Assembly (NCBI RefSeq): GCF_000344805.1
Contig: NC_020453.1
Span: 1,922,001-1,986,000, forward strand
Source: Bradyrhizobium oligotrophicum S58
GTDB lineage: Bacteria > Pseudomonadota > Alphaproteobacteria > Rhizobiales > Xanthobacteraceae
Reading direction: 5' to 3'
Length of the DNA stretch: 64,000 bases
In this document: piece after piece, positions 17,727 to 25,209 of the stretch
How positions within the stretch are numbered: position 1 is the first letter of the stretch
How the letters are laid out: each line of letters opens with the position of its first letter
The notes under the pieces: model-generated
Told to the model about the DNA's origin: nothing
Seen by the model: the letters and a program-made list of their open reading frames with translations, nothing else
Database searches by the model: none
Position numbers and translations under genes: made by a program

Positions 17727-17757
17727 CTTGGGCGAACTCAACGGGAGAACGGACACT

Positions 17758-18051
17758 GTGAGCGACGACGAAGACAAGAAGCAGCCCGACATGCGGGCCG
17801 AAGCCAAGATCACCCTCGACTTTCCGATCGAAGTGGAAGGCCAGAAGTATTCGTCCCTGACCATGCGTCGGCCGAAGACCAAGGACTCCAAGAAGGCGGC
17901 GAAGTTCAAGGGGCACGACGCAGACCGGGGCGTTCTGCTCTTGGCCGATCTCTGCGGCGTCGCTCCGAACGTGATCGACGAGCTCGACGAGTACGACGCG
18001 AAGAAGCTGGGCGATCAGCTCGATGCTTTTCGTGGGGGTCAGTCGAGCTAG
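17758..18051 (+). CDS. Tail assembly chaperone E (P2 gpE-like)
   Basis: A 97-residue protein from a GTG at 17758 (an upstream TTG at 17728 is possible but would lie just after the hairpin). It carries the gpE/gp41 pattern: ITLDFPIEVEGQKYSSLTMRRPK (residues about 16-38) and a helix with LADLCGV at about 65-71. It acts as tail assembly chaperone for the tape measure. It lies between tube and tape measure, as in P2, and a second frame (E') follows immediately. Confidence 0.85.
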   Translation: MSDDEDKKQPDMRAEAKITLDFPIEVEGQKYSSLTMRRPKTKDSKKAAKFKGHDADRGVLLLADLCGVAPNVIDELDEYDAKKLGDQLDAFRGGQSS

Positions 18052-18209
18052 GCGATCTTCGCAAAGCGATGCTGACGCTTATTCGGCTGACCAAGGGCGG
18101 CATCACCATCAGCGAAGTCGAAGACATGTTCCTCGACGAGTTTTACGAGTGGCTTGAAGCGGCGACTGAGCTTCAGGCCGACATCAACAGGGCTATGAAG
18201 GCAAAGTAG
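18051..18209 (+). CDS. E' extension, probably made by -1 frameshift from gene E
   Basis: Immediately after the E stop, the -1 frame stays open to a TAG at 18207-18209. It encodes about 52 residues with DLRKAMLTLIRL, GGITISEVEDM and a DEFYEWLEAATEL helix, typical of the acidic, helical C-terminal part of P2 gpE+E'. The only internal ATG (18069) lacks an RBS, so synthesis as an E-E' fusion by ribosomal slippage is more likely. Slippage candidates are GCTTTTCG (18025-18032) and TGGGGGT (18033-18039); neither is a textbook heptamer. The tape measure starts 2 nt later. Confidence 0.6.
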   Translation, partial: GDLRKAMLTLIRLTKGGITISEVEDMFLDEFYEWLEAATELQADINRAMKAK

Positions 18210-18210
18210 G

Positions 18211-20808
18211 ATGGCAACCGGCTTCTCGGTATTCGTCAATATCGGTGGCAAGGTCAGTCCGAGCCTCAACGCCGCGGTGAGCGCAGCGAAGACCCAGGTC
18301 AACGGACTTGGGGCTTCGCTCGCTGCCATGGGCGCGCGCATGAACGCGCCGTTCATGGCTGTCAACAAGCATCTCGCCGAGACCTCGAAGCGCATGGCCA
18401 AGGTCCAGAGGACCGGCCGCAACGCCACGTTCGGCGTGACGGTGCCTGCCGGGCTCCTGGGCGTCGAGGCGATCAGGGCCGCCAACGAGCGCGCGAAGGC
18501 GGGCAATACGCTCGAAGCCATTGGTCTCGACGGCATGACGCCCGAGCAGCGGAAAAAAGCTCGCAACGAGATTGTCGCCTACGCCGACGCTATCGCGGCG
18601 AAGTACGGCGACGCGACCGAGATCATGAAGACCTTCAACGAGCTTCTGAAGGCGGGCTTCAGTGTTGACGCGGCAAAGGGCGCAATCGAGACCGTCATGC
18701 AGGGCGCGGCGACAGCCGAAGACATGAGCGGCGCGGACCTTGGCGGTTACGTCACGAAGCTCGCGACGCAGTACAAGCTCGGCATGAAGTCCACGGAGGA
18801 CGCGGCGGCGAGCACGCAACGCATCGTGGACAACCTGGTGTATGGCGCACTGAAGACGAGCGCGAGCACGAAGGACATGGCGCAGTCGTTCCGGTACGTC
18901 GGCGCAGCCGCTGCCGCGGCTGGCAACTCCGTCGAGCAGACGAACGCCATGATCATCGCCATGGCGAAGGCGGGCATCCTCAACTCCGAGTCCGGCGTCG
19001 CGCTGCGCTCGGCCTATGTCCGCATGGTCAAGCCAACCAAGGCAGGCCGGACCACGATGGCGAGGCTCGGCCTAAATTATTCGGACTATGTGAACCAAGG
19101 CAAGCGCACCGGGGCGAACATGAGCGCTGGCCTTGCGGCGTCGGGTTATGACATGGACCCGAAGGTGATCGACAAGGCCCTCGACGCGAACAAGGGCTCG
19201 CCTGAGAGGCAGCGTAAGGCGATCTATGACGCCGTGGTTGCGAAGCTCGGCTCCCAGGGCGCGCAGGACATGAGCGCCATCATGGAGGCGGTCGATGACA
19301 CGTTCACCACGGCCGGGTCCGAAGTTGATCTGCTGAAGCTCGCGAAGGATCTGAAGTCCAAGGGCGCGACGCAGGGCGATCTCGCCAACATCTTCGAGGG
19401 CCGCCAATCCGTTCGTATGTTGGCACTGCTTTCGCAGAACCTCGAAGAAATTCTTAAGGACGTAACCGAAGACGTCAAAGGCTACGCCGCGAAGACCTGG
19501 GAGGTGTCCTATCAGGGTCTGCCGAAGTCGATCCTCGAACTCGATTCGTCCTACAAGAGCCTGCGCAATACCCTGACCGAGCTGGTCATGCCCGACATCC
19601 TCAATGGGATGAAGTGGCTCGAAAACCTGATGAAGGGCATGGCAGCTTCGTCCCCCGGCGTGCTGAAGACGGGTGTCTATCTTGCCGCTGCGGCTGCCGC
19701 CGCCGGTCCGCTGCTCTATGTGCTTGGCGCGGTCGGCCGGGTGGCCCTGCTCGCAATGCGCGGGCTGAGCGCGGCCATGATGTTGGCGCTCGGTTCAGCC
19801 CGGCTGCTGGTCGGCGGAATCGCGTTGCTGTCGAGCAGCCTTGTCCGTGCCGGGGCCGTCATGCTGGCGCTCGGCGCACGCACGCGGGTCGCCCTGGCCG
19901 CGATGTCCATGCTGCGCTGGTCAACCATTGCGCTCGCGGGGCTCTCGGTGGCGGGCGGCGGCCTGATGGCGTTCGGCAAGGCGGTCTTGCTGTTTCCCGT
20001 CACGGCGGTCCGCGCGATCGGTGTCGCGATGTGGGGCCTGGTTGCCAACCCGGTCGGCCTGATCATCACGGCACTGGTCGCCGCGCTGACTGCGCTCGGG
20101 GTGTGGGTCTACAACAATTGGGATGGCCTCAAATCCTTCTTCGCGGGCTTCGGTGAGGGATTCATGAAGGGCCTTGGCCCGGCCGGGGAGGGCATCAGCA
20201 AGCTCGCCAGCGGCCTCGGTAGCGTCGTCAATTGGATCGGGCAGTTGCTCGGTCCACTTGACGAGAGTGGTGCGAAGTGGCGGACCTGGGGCGAGACGGT
20301 TGGCGGTGTGGCAGCCGAAGGCGTGAACAAGGTCATCGCGGCCATCTCGACTTTGGTGGGCTGGGTCGGGACGGCGATCGAGAAGATGATGGCGCTGGGC
20401 AGCGCGATCAAGGGTGTATTCAGCAGCGGCCCGAGCACGAAGGGCTGGCTCAACTCGGGCGACCCGTCCAACCCGATCGCTGGCGCTCGCGCTCTGGGCG
20501 GCCCGGTGAGCTACAGCAAGCCGTACCTTGTCGGCGAGCGCGGTCCCGAGCTGTTCGTCCCCGGCGCGAGCGGCCGGATCGAGACCAACGCAACGCTGCG
20601 CCGCCTCAACGCGAGCGGCGCGGCTGCGGTTGCCGCGTCGTCTTCAGCGGCGGGTGCGGGCGGAATGGTCTCTCGGTCCCAGCGCGCGGAGGTCAACATC
20701 ACCGTCAAGGGCGGCGATCCGGCTGAAGTCCGCCGGGCAGCCGAAGAAGCCGTCTATGCCGCGTTCGCCCGGCTCGAATCCGAGCAGCGCGGCCTCTTGA
20801 GTGATTGA
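18211..20808 (+). CDS. Tail tape measure protein
   Basis: An 865-residue protein placed after the E/E' chaperone. It starts ATGFSVFVNIGGKVSPSLNAA. A PhageMin_Tail core (about 80-330) includes EIMKTFNELLKAGFSVD and AAAAAAGNSVEQTNAMI. Several hydrophobic, Ala/Leu-rich segments (about 485-640) are followed by a Gly-rich region and GGPVSYSKPYLVGERGPELFVPG (about 766-788), a motif common near tape measure C-termini. It sets tail length and enters the channel during ejection. At 865 aa it suggests a tail of roughly 130 nm, by the rule of thumb of 1.5 angstrom per residue. Confidence 0.93.
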   Translation: MATGFSVFVNIGGKVSPSLNAAVSAAKTQVNGLGASLAAMGARMNAPFMAVNKHLAETSKRMAKVQRTGRNATFGVTVPAGLLGVEAIRAANERAKAGNTLEAIGLDGMTPEQRKKARNEIVAYADAIAAKYGDATEIMKTFNELLKAGFSVDAAKGAIETVMQGAATAEDMSGADLGGYVTKLATQYKLGMKSTEDAAASTQRIVDNLVYGALKTSASTKDMAQSFRYVGAAAAAAGNSVEQTNAMIIAMAKAGILNSESGVALRSAYVRMVKPTKAGRTTMARLGLNYSDYVNQGKRTGANMSAGLAASGYDMDPKVIDKALDANKGSPERQRKAIYDAVVAKLGSQGAQDMSAIMEAVDDTFTTAGSEVDLLKLAKDLKSKGATQGDLANIFEGRQSVRMLALLSQNLEEILKDVTEDVKGYAAKTWEVSYQGLPKSILELDSSYKSLRNTLTELVMPDILNGMKWLENLMKGMAASSPGVLKTGVYLAAAAAAAGPLLYVLGAVGRVALLAMRGLSAAMMLALGSARLLVGGIALLSSSLVRAGAVMLALGARTRVALAAMSMLRWSTIALAGLSVAGGGLMAFGKAVLLFPVTAVRAIGVAMWGLVANPVGLIITALVAALTALGVWVYNNWDGLKSFFAGFGEGFMKGLGPAGEGISKLASGLGSVVNWIGQLLGPLDESGAKWRTWGETVGGVAAEGVNKVIAAISTLVGWVGTAIEKMMALGSAIKGVFSSGPSTKGWLNSGDPSNPIAGARALGGPVSYSKPYLVGERGPELFVPGASGRIETNATLRRLNASGAAAVAASSSAAGAGGMVSRSQRAEVNITVKGGDPAEVRRAAEEAVYAAFARLESEQRGLLSD

Positions 20809-20810
20809 TC

Positions 20811-21197
20811 ATGCAAAGCTCGGTGATGCTTGCGCTTGGCGCATTCCGCTTCTCGGTCTCGACCGCCGCCTATCAGAAGTTCGAGCGGTCTTCCGAATGG
20901 CGGTGGCCTCCCACGGATCGCATCGGCATGGCCCCAGCCAAGCAATACGTCGGACCCGGGGAGGACACGATCACCGTCGATGGCGTGATCTTCCCGCAAT
21001 ATCGCGGCGGTCTGCGGCAGATGGATATGATGCGCGCGCAAGCCGGTCTCGGGCAGCCGCTCCCGCTGATCACCGGCTTCGGCCGCTATCTCGGCTTCTA
21101 CTGCATAGAGAAGGTTAGAGAGAGCATGGACACGTTCATGTCGGATGGCGCTCCGCGCAAGATCGAGTTCACCGTTGAGCTGGGGGCCTATTCCTGA
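20811..21197 (+). CDS. Tail protein U (P2 gpU-like)
   Basis: A 128-residue protein starting at an ATG 2 nt after the tape measure stop. Family features: MLALGAFRFSVSTAAYQ at the N-terminus, a W-x-x-x-x-R motif (EWRWPPTDRIG), GPGEDTITVDGVIFP (about 46-60), and a C-terminal strand KIEFTVELGAY. gpU is a minor tail protein needed for contractile tail completion. Order T-U-X-D is as in P2. Confidence 0.9.
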   Translation: MQSSVMLALGAFRFSVSTAAYQKFERSSEWRWPPTDRIGMAPAKQYVGPGEDTITVDGVIFPQYRGGLRQMDMMRAQAGLGQPLPLITGFGRYLGFYCIEKVRESMDTFMSDGAPRKIEFTVELGAYS

Positions 21198-21406
21198 TGG
21201 CCGAGACCTACACCACCATGGAAGGCGATACCGTCGACATGATCGCCTGGAGCCGGTTCGGCGTCACGCACGGCGCGACCGAAGCAATCCTGCGTGCCAA
21301 CCAGGGGCTTGCCGCAGCCGGGACGCGCCTGCCGCAGGGCTTGACCATCGTCATCCCATCGTACAGCCCGAAGAAGGTCTCGGCAGCCGCGAGGATTTGG
21401 TCGTGA
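21197..21406 (+). CDS. Tail protein X (LysM-like)
   Basis: A 69-residue protein resembling P2 gpX. It begins with a short strand (ETYTTMEGDTVDMIAWSRFG), then ILRANQGLA and a LPQGLTIVIPS strand, the arrangement of a LysM domain. gpX is essential for P2 tail formation, with a presumed baseplate-hub role. It overlaps gpU by one base and gpD by 4 nt. Confidence 0.88.
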   Translation: MAETYTTMEGDTVDMIAWSRFGVTHGATEAILRANQGLAAAGTRLPQGLTIVIPSYSPKKVSAAARIWS

Positions 21407-22500
21407 CGCCTGCCGCACGCGTGGTCCTGGACGGGAACGACATCACCGCGAACCTGATCCCGGCACCCTTCGGCATGCCGCTGCTCGGCGGCGGCGTTGG
21501 CATCCCAGGAGGGTTGGTCCCAGGGATCGGTAACGGCGGCGGTCCGCTGCTCTCGCTGACAATTCAGGACAACGAGGGCAAGAAGTCCGACTCGTGCGAG
21601 CTGGAGTTGGACAACCGCGAGTACATCCCATCACCAGGTAAAGGCTCGAAGCTCCAAGTATGGCTCGGCTTCGTCGAGAGCGGCATCAACTTTATGGGCT
21701 CGTATCAGATCGACTCATGGACGAAGAAGGGGCGTCCGAAGATCATGACCGTCTCGGCGAAGGCCGCCGGGCTGACGACCGAGATCAAGGCCCCGAAGTC
21801 GCGCTCATATCACGAGAAGAGCATCGACGAGATCGTGCAGTACATCGCCGGGCGCAACGGCCTGCGTGCGATCGTCGCCGGTGAGCTGGGCAGCATCAAG
21901 CCGGGGCACCTCGACCAATCCAATGAGTCCGACCTCAACTTCCTCACGCGCCTCGCGGGCCGCGTCGGCGGAAACTTCAAGCTGGCGAACGACACGGTCA
22001 TCTTCAACAAGGCGGGCTCCGGGCAACTCCCGGGCGGCGGCGCGGCCCCGACCTTCATGCTTACCGAGACCGGGCAAACGGATTGGGACTGCACGGGCTC
22101 AACGCGCGGCGACTACGAGTCGGTCGAGGCGGCGTGGCACAACATCAAGAAGGGCGAGCGCGAGTGGGTCAAAGCGAGCGGGGCAGGCGGCGGGAGCGGT
22201 GGCCGCAACGGGCCGAAGCATCGCGTGCGCAAGCTCTTCAAGACCAAGGAAGAAGCCGAAGCCCAAGCGAAGGCGACCAAGAGCGCGCTTGCTCGCGGCG
22301 AGAAGGTGTTCGCGGCGAGCTTCCCAGGCCGGACCGAGATGTTCGCCGGCGCTGGCCTCACGGCGGTCGGCTTCGATCCTGATTGCGACGGCGGCTACAC
22401 CATCAAGTCCGCTACGCACACGCTGAATAGTTCGGGCCTCAAGACGCGCATCTCATGTGAGACGGCGAGCGAGAACGGCGATGGGTGGCGCAACGGATAG
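21403..22500 (+). CDS. Tail hub protein, late control gene D-like (gpD)
   Basis: A 365-residue protein from a GTG at 21403 overlapping the gpX stop. It resembles P2 gpD/Mu gp44 hub proteins: a Gly-rich N-terminus, LTIQDNEGKKSDSCELELDN (about 48-67), a beta barrel, then the helical segment SIDEIVQYIAGRNGL and ESDLNFLTRLAGRVGGNF (about 176-193), which is highly typical. The C-terminus ends in SATHTLNSSGLKTRISCE. The trimeric hub sits between tube and spike. The name 'late control' is historical. It closes the tail operon. Confidence 0.92.
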   Translation: MTPAARVVLDGNDITANLIPAPFGMPLLGGGVGIPGGLVPGIGNGGGPLLSLTIQDNEGKKSDSCELELDNREYIPSPGKGSKLQVWLGFVESGINFMGSYQIDSWTKKGRPKIMTVSAKAAGLTTEIKAPKSRSYHEKSIDEIVQYIAGRNGLRAIVAGELGSIKPGHLDQSNESDLNFLTRLAGRVGGNFKLANDTVIFNKAGSGQLPGGGAAPTFMLTETGQTDWDCTGSTRGDYESVEAAWHNIKKGEREWVKASGAGGGSGGRNGPKHRVRKLFKTKEEAEAQAKATKSALARGEKVFAASFPGRTEMFAGAGLTAVGFDPDCDGGYTIKSATHTLNSSGLKTRISCETASENGDGWRNG

Positions 22501-22614
22501 ATAAGCGGCATAGCCACACTTCGACGTTTATTGTTCATTAATCTGGGAATCGTTAGTATCTTCGCATCGGCGTATCAAGCTCTATGCTTGCAACGCAGGT
22601 GTTTGAGTGCCGCA

Positions 22615-22911
22615 ATGGCGGCCGACCCACCCCTGGGAACAGCGGCTTTAAATCCGTTGCGCGCACTCATGCTTGATATTGTCGGCTTGGTTACCGCTGT
22701 GGTAACCGCTCTCACCGCCCTAATTGGGGCCGCTGCCTTGCTTGTCCGAGCACTTGAGTTTCTCGTTCGGAGCATCGGACGGCTGAATCAGTCATTGCGA
22801 AAGCTTCGCAGCGAATTTCGCACTCGGAGTCTTCCGAAGCGAGGGCATAGCCCTGCCAGATTGCGTGCCAAGCGACCGCAGCCAAGCAAGTCGCATACGA
22901 TCGATATCTGA
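22615..22911 (+). CDS. Possible small membrane protein
   Basis: A 98-residue candidate from an ATG at 22615. It has a long hydrophobic stretch (residues about 18-52, DIVGLVTAVVTALTALIGAA and onward) followed by a strongly basic tail. The RBS is weak and no family is recognised. By position between tail and lysis genes a holin-like role would fit, but the reading frame could be fortuitous. Confidence 0.3.
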   Translation: MAADPPLGTAALNPLRALMLDIVGLVTAVVTALTALIGAAALLVRALEFLVRSIGRLNQSLRKLRSEFRTRSLPKRGHSPARLRAKRPQPSKSHTIDI

Positions 22912-22970
22912 ATAGAATCTGAAGTCTGCGTTGGTCATTCGTGAAGCGGAATATTGTGGGCGTCCGATAA

Positions 22971-22990
22971 GGACTACCGAAACGGTCCCG
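22971..22990 (+). repeat. Copy B of phage intergenic motif, upstream of the endolysin
   Basis: GGACTACCGAAACGGT (22971-22986) is followed by CCCG, as in copy A at 15673. It lies about 55 bp before the amidase start. The surrounding gap (22501-23040) otherwise holds only the doubtful membrane ORF at 22615. Confidence 0.4.
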
Positions 22991-23040
22991 CCAACTACGC
23001 GGCTAATAGCCATGATGCTCCCCAACAACCGGAGAGCACC

Positions 23041-23955
23041 ATGTCGATCAGTATCAAGAAGGGGTTCGGCTATCGTGACGGGTCACCGTTCCCGTTCAAG
23101 AAGAGCCCGAACCACGGCGGCGCTCTGAAGCCGCGCTTCATCGTCATTCACGATACCGCGTCTGGTCTCAAGGACGACGGCGACATTTCGTGGCTTACTA
23201 ATCAGGCGGCGAAGGTCTCCGCGCACGTCGTCGTGAGCCGCGAGGGCAAGATCACCCAGCTCGTTCCGTTCAACGTGGTCGCATGGCACGCCGGTCAGTC
23301 CCAATGGAAAGGGCTGAAGTTCATGAACAGCTACGCCATTGGGATCGAGATCGATAACCCTGGCAAGCTTCAGAAGGTGTCGGACGGCGTCTATAAGAAC
23401 GACGTCTGCACGATCGACACGAACGAGAACCCATCGCTGAAGGTCGAGTACGCGAAGACGGCGGCTCACGGTGCGGGCTATTGGCTGCACTACAGCCCAG
23501 AGCAGATCGCGGCCGTCACCGATCTGTGCTTCGCGCTCGCGCAAGCGTTCAAAATCGAGGACATCATCACGCATTGGATGATCTCCCCCGGCCGGAAGAT
23601 CGACACCAACCCGCTATACCCGCTCGATCAGTTGCGTGCGTCTGTGCTGCCCTACAAGCCGGTCGGTCTTATGGGCACGCTGGACGGCGGCGAGCGGCAG
23701 GACAGCGACGAGTCCGGTGAGGAGCACGTCACGCTCGAACCGCCGTGCGACGTGCAAGACGAGAGCGCGACGAAGCCCGGCAAGCTGAAGGCGTTCATCA
23801 AGAGCAAGCTCACGGCGGGCACCGGCCTGTTCACCGGCCTTTCGCTGTCGTCCTTCACGGGCCTGCTCACCGACTGGAAGGTGATCGTGGCGCTGGGCGG
23901 AGTGATCATCGTGGGCCTGGGCGTGTGGTTCTGGATCGACCGCGATGATGGCTAA
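23041..23955 (+). CDS. N-acetylmuramoyl-L-alanine amidase (endolysin) with C-terminal membrane anchor
   Basis: A 304-residue protein with an Amidase_2 domain at about 28-195. Zinc-ligand candidates are His37 (in VIHDTA), His178 (ITHW) and Asp188 (GRKID). It should cleave the amide bond between MurNAc and the stem peptide. A C-terminal transmembrane helix (about 281-300, KVIVALGGVIIVGLGVWFW) is unusual for a soluble endolysin and suggests membrane tethering, with topology unknown. The start ATG at 23041 has a GGAG RBS. The stop region overlaps the next gene. Confidence 0.88.
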   Translation: MSISIKKGFGYRDGSPFPFKKSPNHGGALKPRFIVIHDTASGLKDDGDISWLTNQAAKVSAHVVVSREGKITQLVPFNVVAWHAGQSQWKGLKFMNSYAIGIEIDNPGKLQKVSDGVYKNDVCTIDTNENPSLKVEYAKTAAHGAGYWLHYSPEQIAAVTDLCFALAQAFKIEDIITHWMISPGRKIDTNPLYPLDQLRASVLPYKPVGLMGTLDGGERQDSDESGEEHVTLEPPCDVQDESATKPGKLKAFIKSKLTAGTGLFTGLSLSSFTGLLTDWKVIVALGGVIIVGLGVWFWIDRDDG

Positions 23956-24451
23956 GCTCGCTCAGTCGATGGCCGACAAACTCGGCTTCGGCGATCTGCT
24001 TTGGCAGATCGCCACTTCAGATGGCGTCCTTTTGCTGGTCGCGGGGCTGATAGTGATCGCCGCGCTGGTCGGTCACTTCCCGGTGCTCTCAAAGCTTTCG
24101 GCACTGCAACAGTACGTCATCCCGGCAAAGCTCGCCGTGTACGCCGTTATTTTCCTGTTCGCGTTCCTTCTCGGCTTCCGGACGGCCGACGATCGGGCAG
24201 AGGCGAAGGCGCTGCGGGCCGATGTCGCGAGGAAAGCTGAGGTGATCGCCGCGAAGGACTTCGATCTGCGTCTCGCGATCGAGGCTACCGAAGTGGCGCA
24301 GAAGCAACGTGATGAAGCGGCGCTCCGCGCCAAGGAAGCTCAGGACGAAATTGATGACTATGCCCAACGCCTCCAGGCGCGCCCTAATGCTTCTTGCCTG
24401 CTCGCTCCTAGCGATTTCCCTGGCGGCTTGCCAGACGACGGCAAGCGTTAG
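23945..24451 (+). CDS. Inner-membrane spanin-like protein (Rz-like)
   Basis: A 168-residue protein with two N-terminal hydrophobic segments (about 27-45 and 58-77), then a charged coiled-coil region (about 80-145) rich in Ala, Glu, Lys and Gln. A classical Rz has one N-terminal membrane helix; two here may mean extra anchoring. The outer-membrane partner is nested out of frame in its 3' end, as in lambda Rz/Rz1. It starts within the amidase gene's last codons. With that partner it would fuse inner and outer membranes at lysis. Confidence 0.65.
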   Translation: MMAKLAQSMADKLGFGDLLWQIATSDGVLLLVAGLIVIAALVGHFPVLSKLSALQQYVIPAKLAVYAVIFLFAFLLGFRTADDRAEAKALRADVARKAEVIAAKDFDLRLAIEATEVAQKQRDEAALRAKEAQDEIDDYAQRLQARPNASCLLAPSDFPGGLPDDGKR

Positions 24452-24653
24452 GCCTTCGCCGAGCTTCACCATGCCGCACGAGTCAACGCTCGTGCTCGAC
24501 GAAGTGCCCGCTCCGAACGTCAAGCCAGGTGACGACGCTCGGGTCGCTTGGCGTCTGGAGCGTGCTGCCCGGATCGAAGCCAATCATCGGCTCCGTATCT
24601 CTCGGTCCAACGTGCGCGACGTGCGCCTGAATGCATCGGCCCAAGCCAAATGA
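24360..24653 (+). CDS. Outer-membrane spanin-like lipoprotein (Rz1-like), nested
   Basis: A 97-residue protein in a second frame, overlapping the Rz-like gene by 92 nt. It has a basic N-terminus, a hydrophobic signal and a lipobox LAAC with the lipidated Cys at residue 24. The mature part is Pro/Ser-rich at first and basic later. This nested lipoprotein arrangement is the signature of Rz1 o-spanins. An ATG at 24354 two codons upstream is an alternative start. The stop overlaps the next ATG. Confidence 0.65.
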   Translation: MPNASRRALMLLACSLLAISLAACQTTASVRPSPSFTMPHESTLVLDEVPAPNVKPGDDARVAWRLERAARIEANHRLRISRSNVRDVRLNASAQAK

Positions 24654-24985
24654 TTACCATCCCGGAATGGCTGATTGGCGTGCTCGGCACCGGCTTCGGC
24701 GCCGTGATTGCACTCTTGATCCGCAATGCCGTGGCGCACACCAAGAACGAAGCGTCCGCCAAGGCAGGGCAGGCCATTGCCAATGAGGCCAAGGCCGCGG
24801 CCGCCGATGCGCAGCGCCTCGCCGCCGCGACCGAGCGCGATCTGGCTCAATTTCGTGAGCGGGTCGCGCAGGAATACGCGACCGTCCAACTGATCGACCG
24901 GATCGAAGAGCGCCTTGTCGGTGCGCTGGATCGCATCGGCGCGCGCTTCGATCAGTTTCTTCTCACGCAAGGCAAGTCAAAGTGA
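24650..24985 (+). CDS. Small membrane protein with coiled coil, lysis-region
   Basis: A 111-residue protein with one N-terminal hydrophobic segment (IPEWLIGVLGTGFGAVIALLI, residues about 4-24), then an Ala-rich helical region (about 30-90). Start ATG overlaps the Rz1-like stop (ATGA). It resembles small phage membrane proteins located near lysis genes and may be a pinholin, antiholin or lysis regulator. No diagnostic motif is seen. Confidence 0.6.
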   Translation: MITIPEWLIGVLGTGFGAVIALLIRNAVAHTKNEASAKAGQAIANEAKAAAADAQRLAAATERDLAQFRERVAQEYATVQLIDRIEERLVGALDRIGARFDQFLLTQGKSK

Positions 24986-25083
24986 CGACCACAGACAAAC
25001 AACGTAAGGCGATGATCTGAGACCTGTCTGCGAAAGGACTTCGAGCCGTGGCGCTCGACAATGGCTCGGTGGATGGCCGCTAC

Positions 25084-25098
25084 GACTACTGGAACGGT
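25084..25098 (+). repeat. Copy C of phage intergenic motif
   Basis: GACTACTGGAACGGT lies in the 224-bp gap after the lysis genes, 112 bp before the first cargo gene. It is 13/15 identical to copy A. An unrelated small palindrome TGCAA-CTATA-TTGCA follows at 25169-25183. Confidence 0.4.
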
Positions 25099-25209
25099 AG
25101 TCTGTGGCATGACATTTTTTGCCCTGGTGATCGACACCAGTAAATTCGGAGTAGCAAAAGTTAAGTTATGCAACTATATTGCACATAGTCGGGGATTGGG
25201 AGCGCCTGG

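Noticed and set aside
21145..21402. Longer N-terminus for the gpD-like hub protein
   Set aside because: The extra residues overlap gpX in another frame and are Arg/His-rich; the GTG at 21403 fits the P2 layout.
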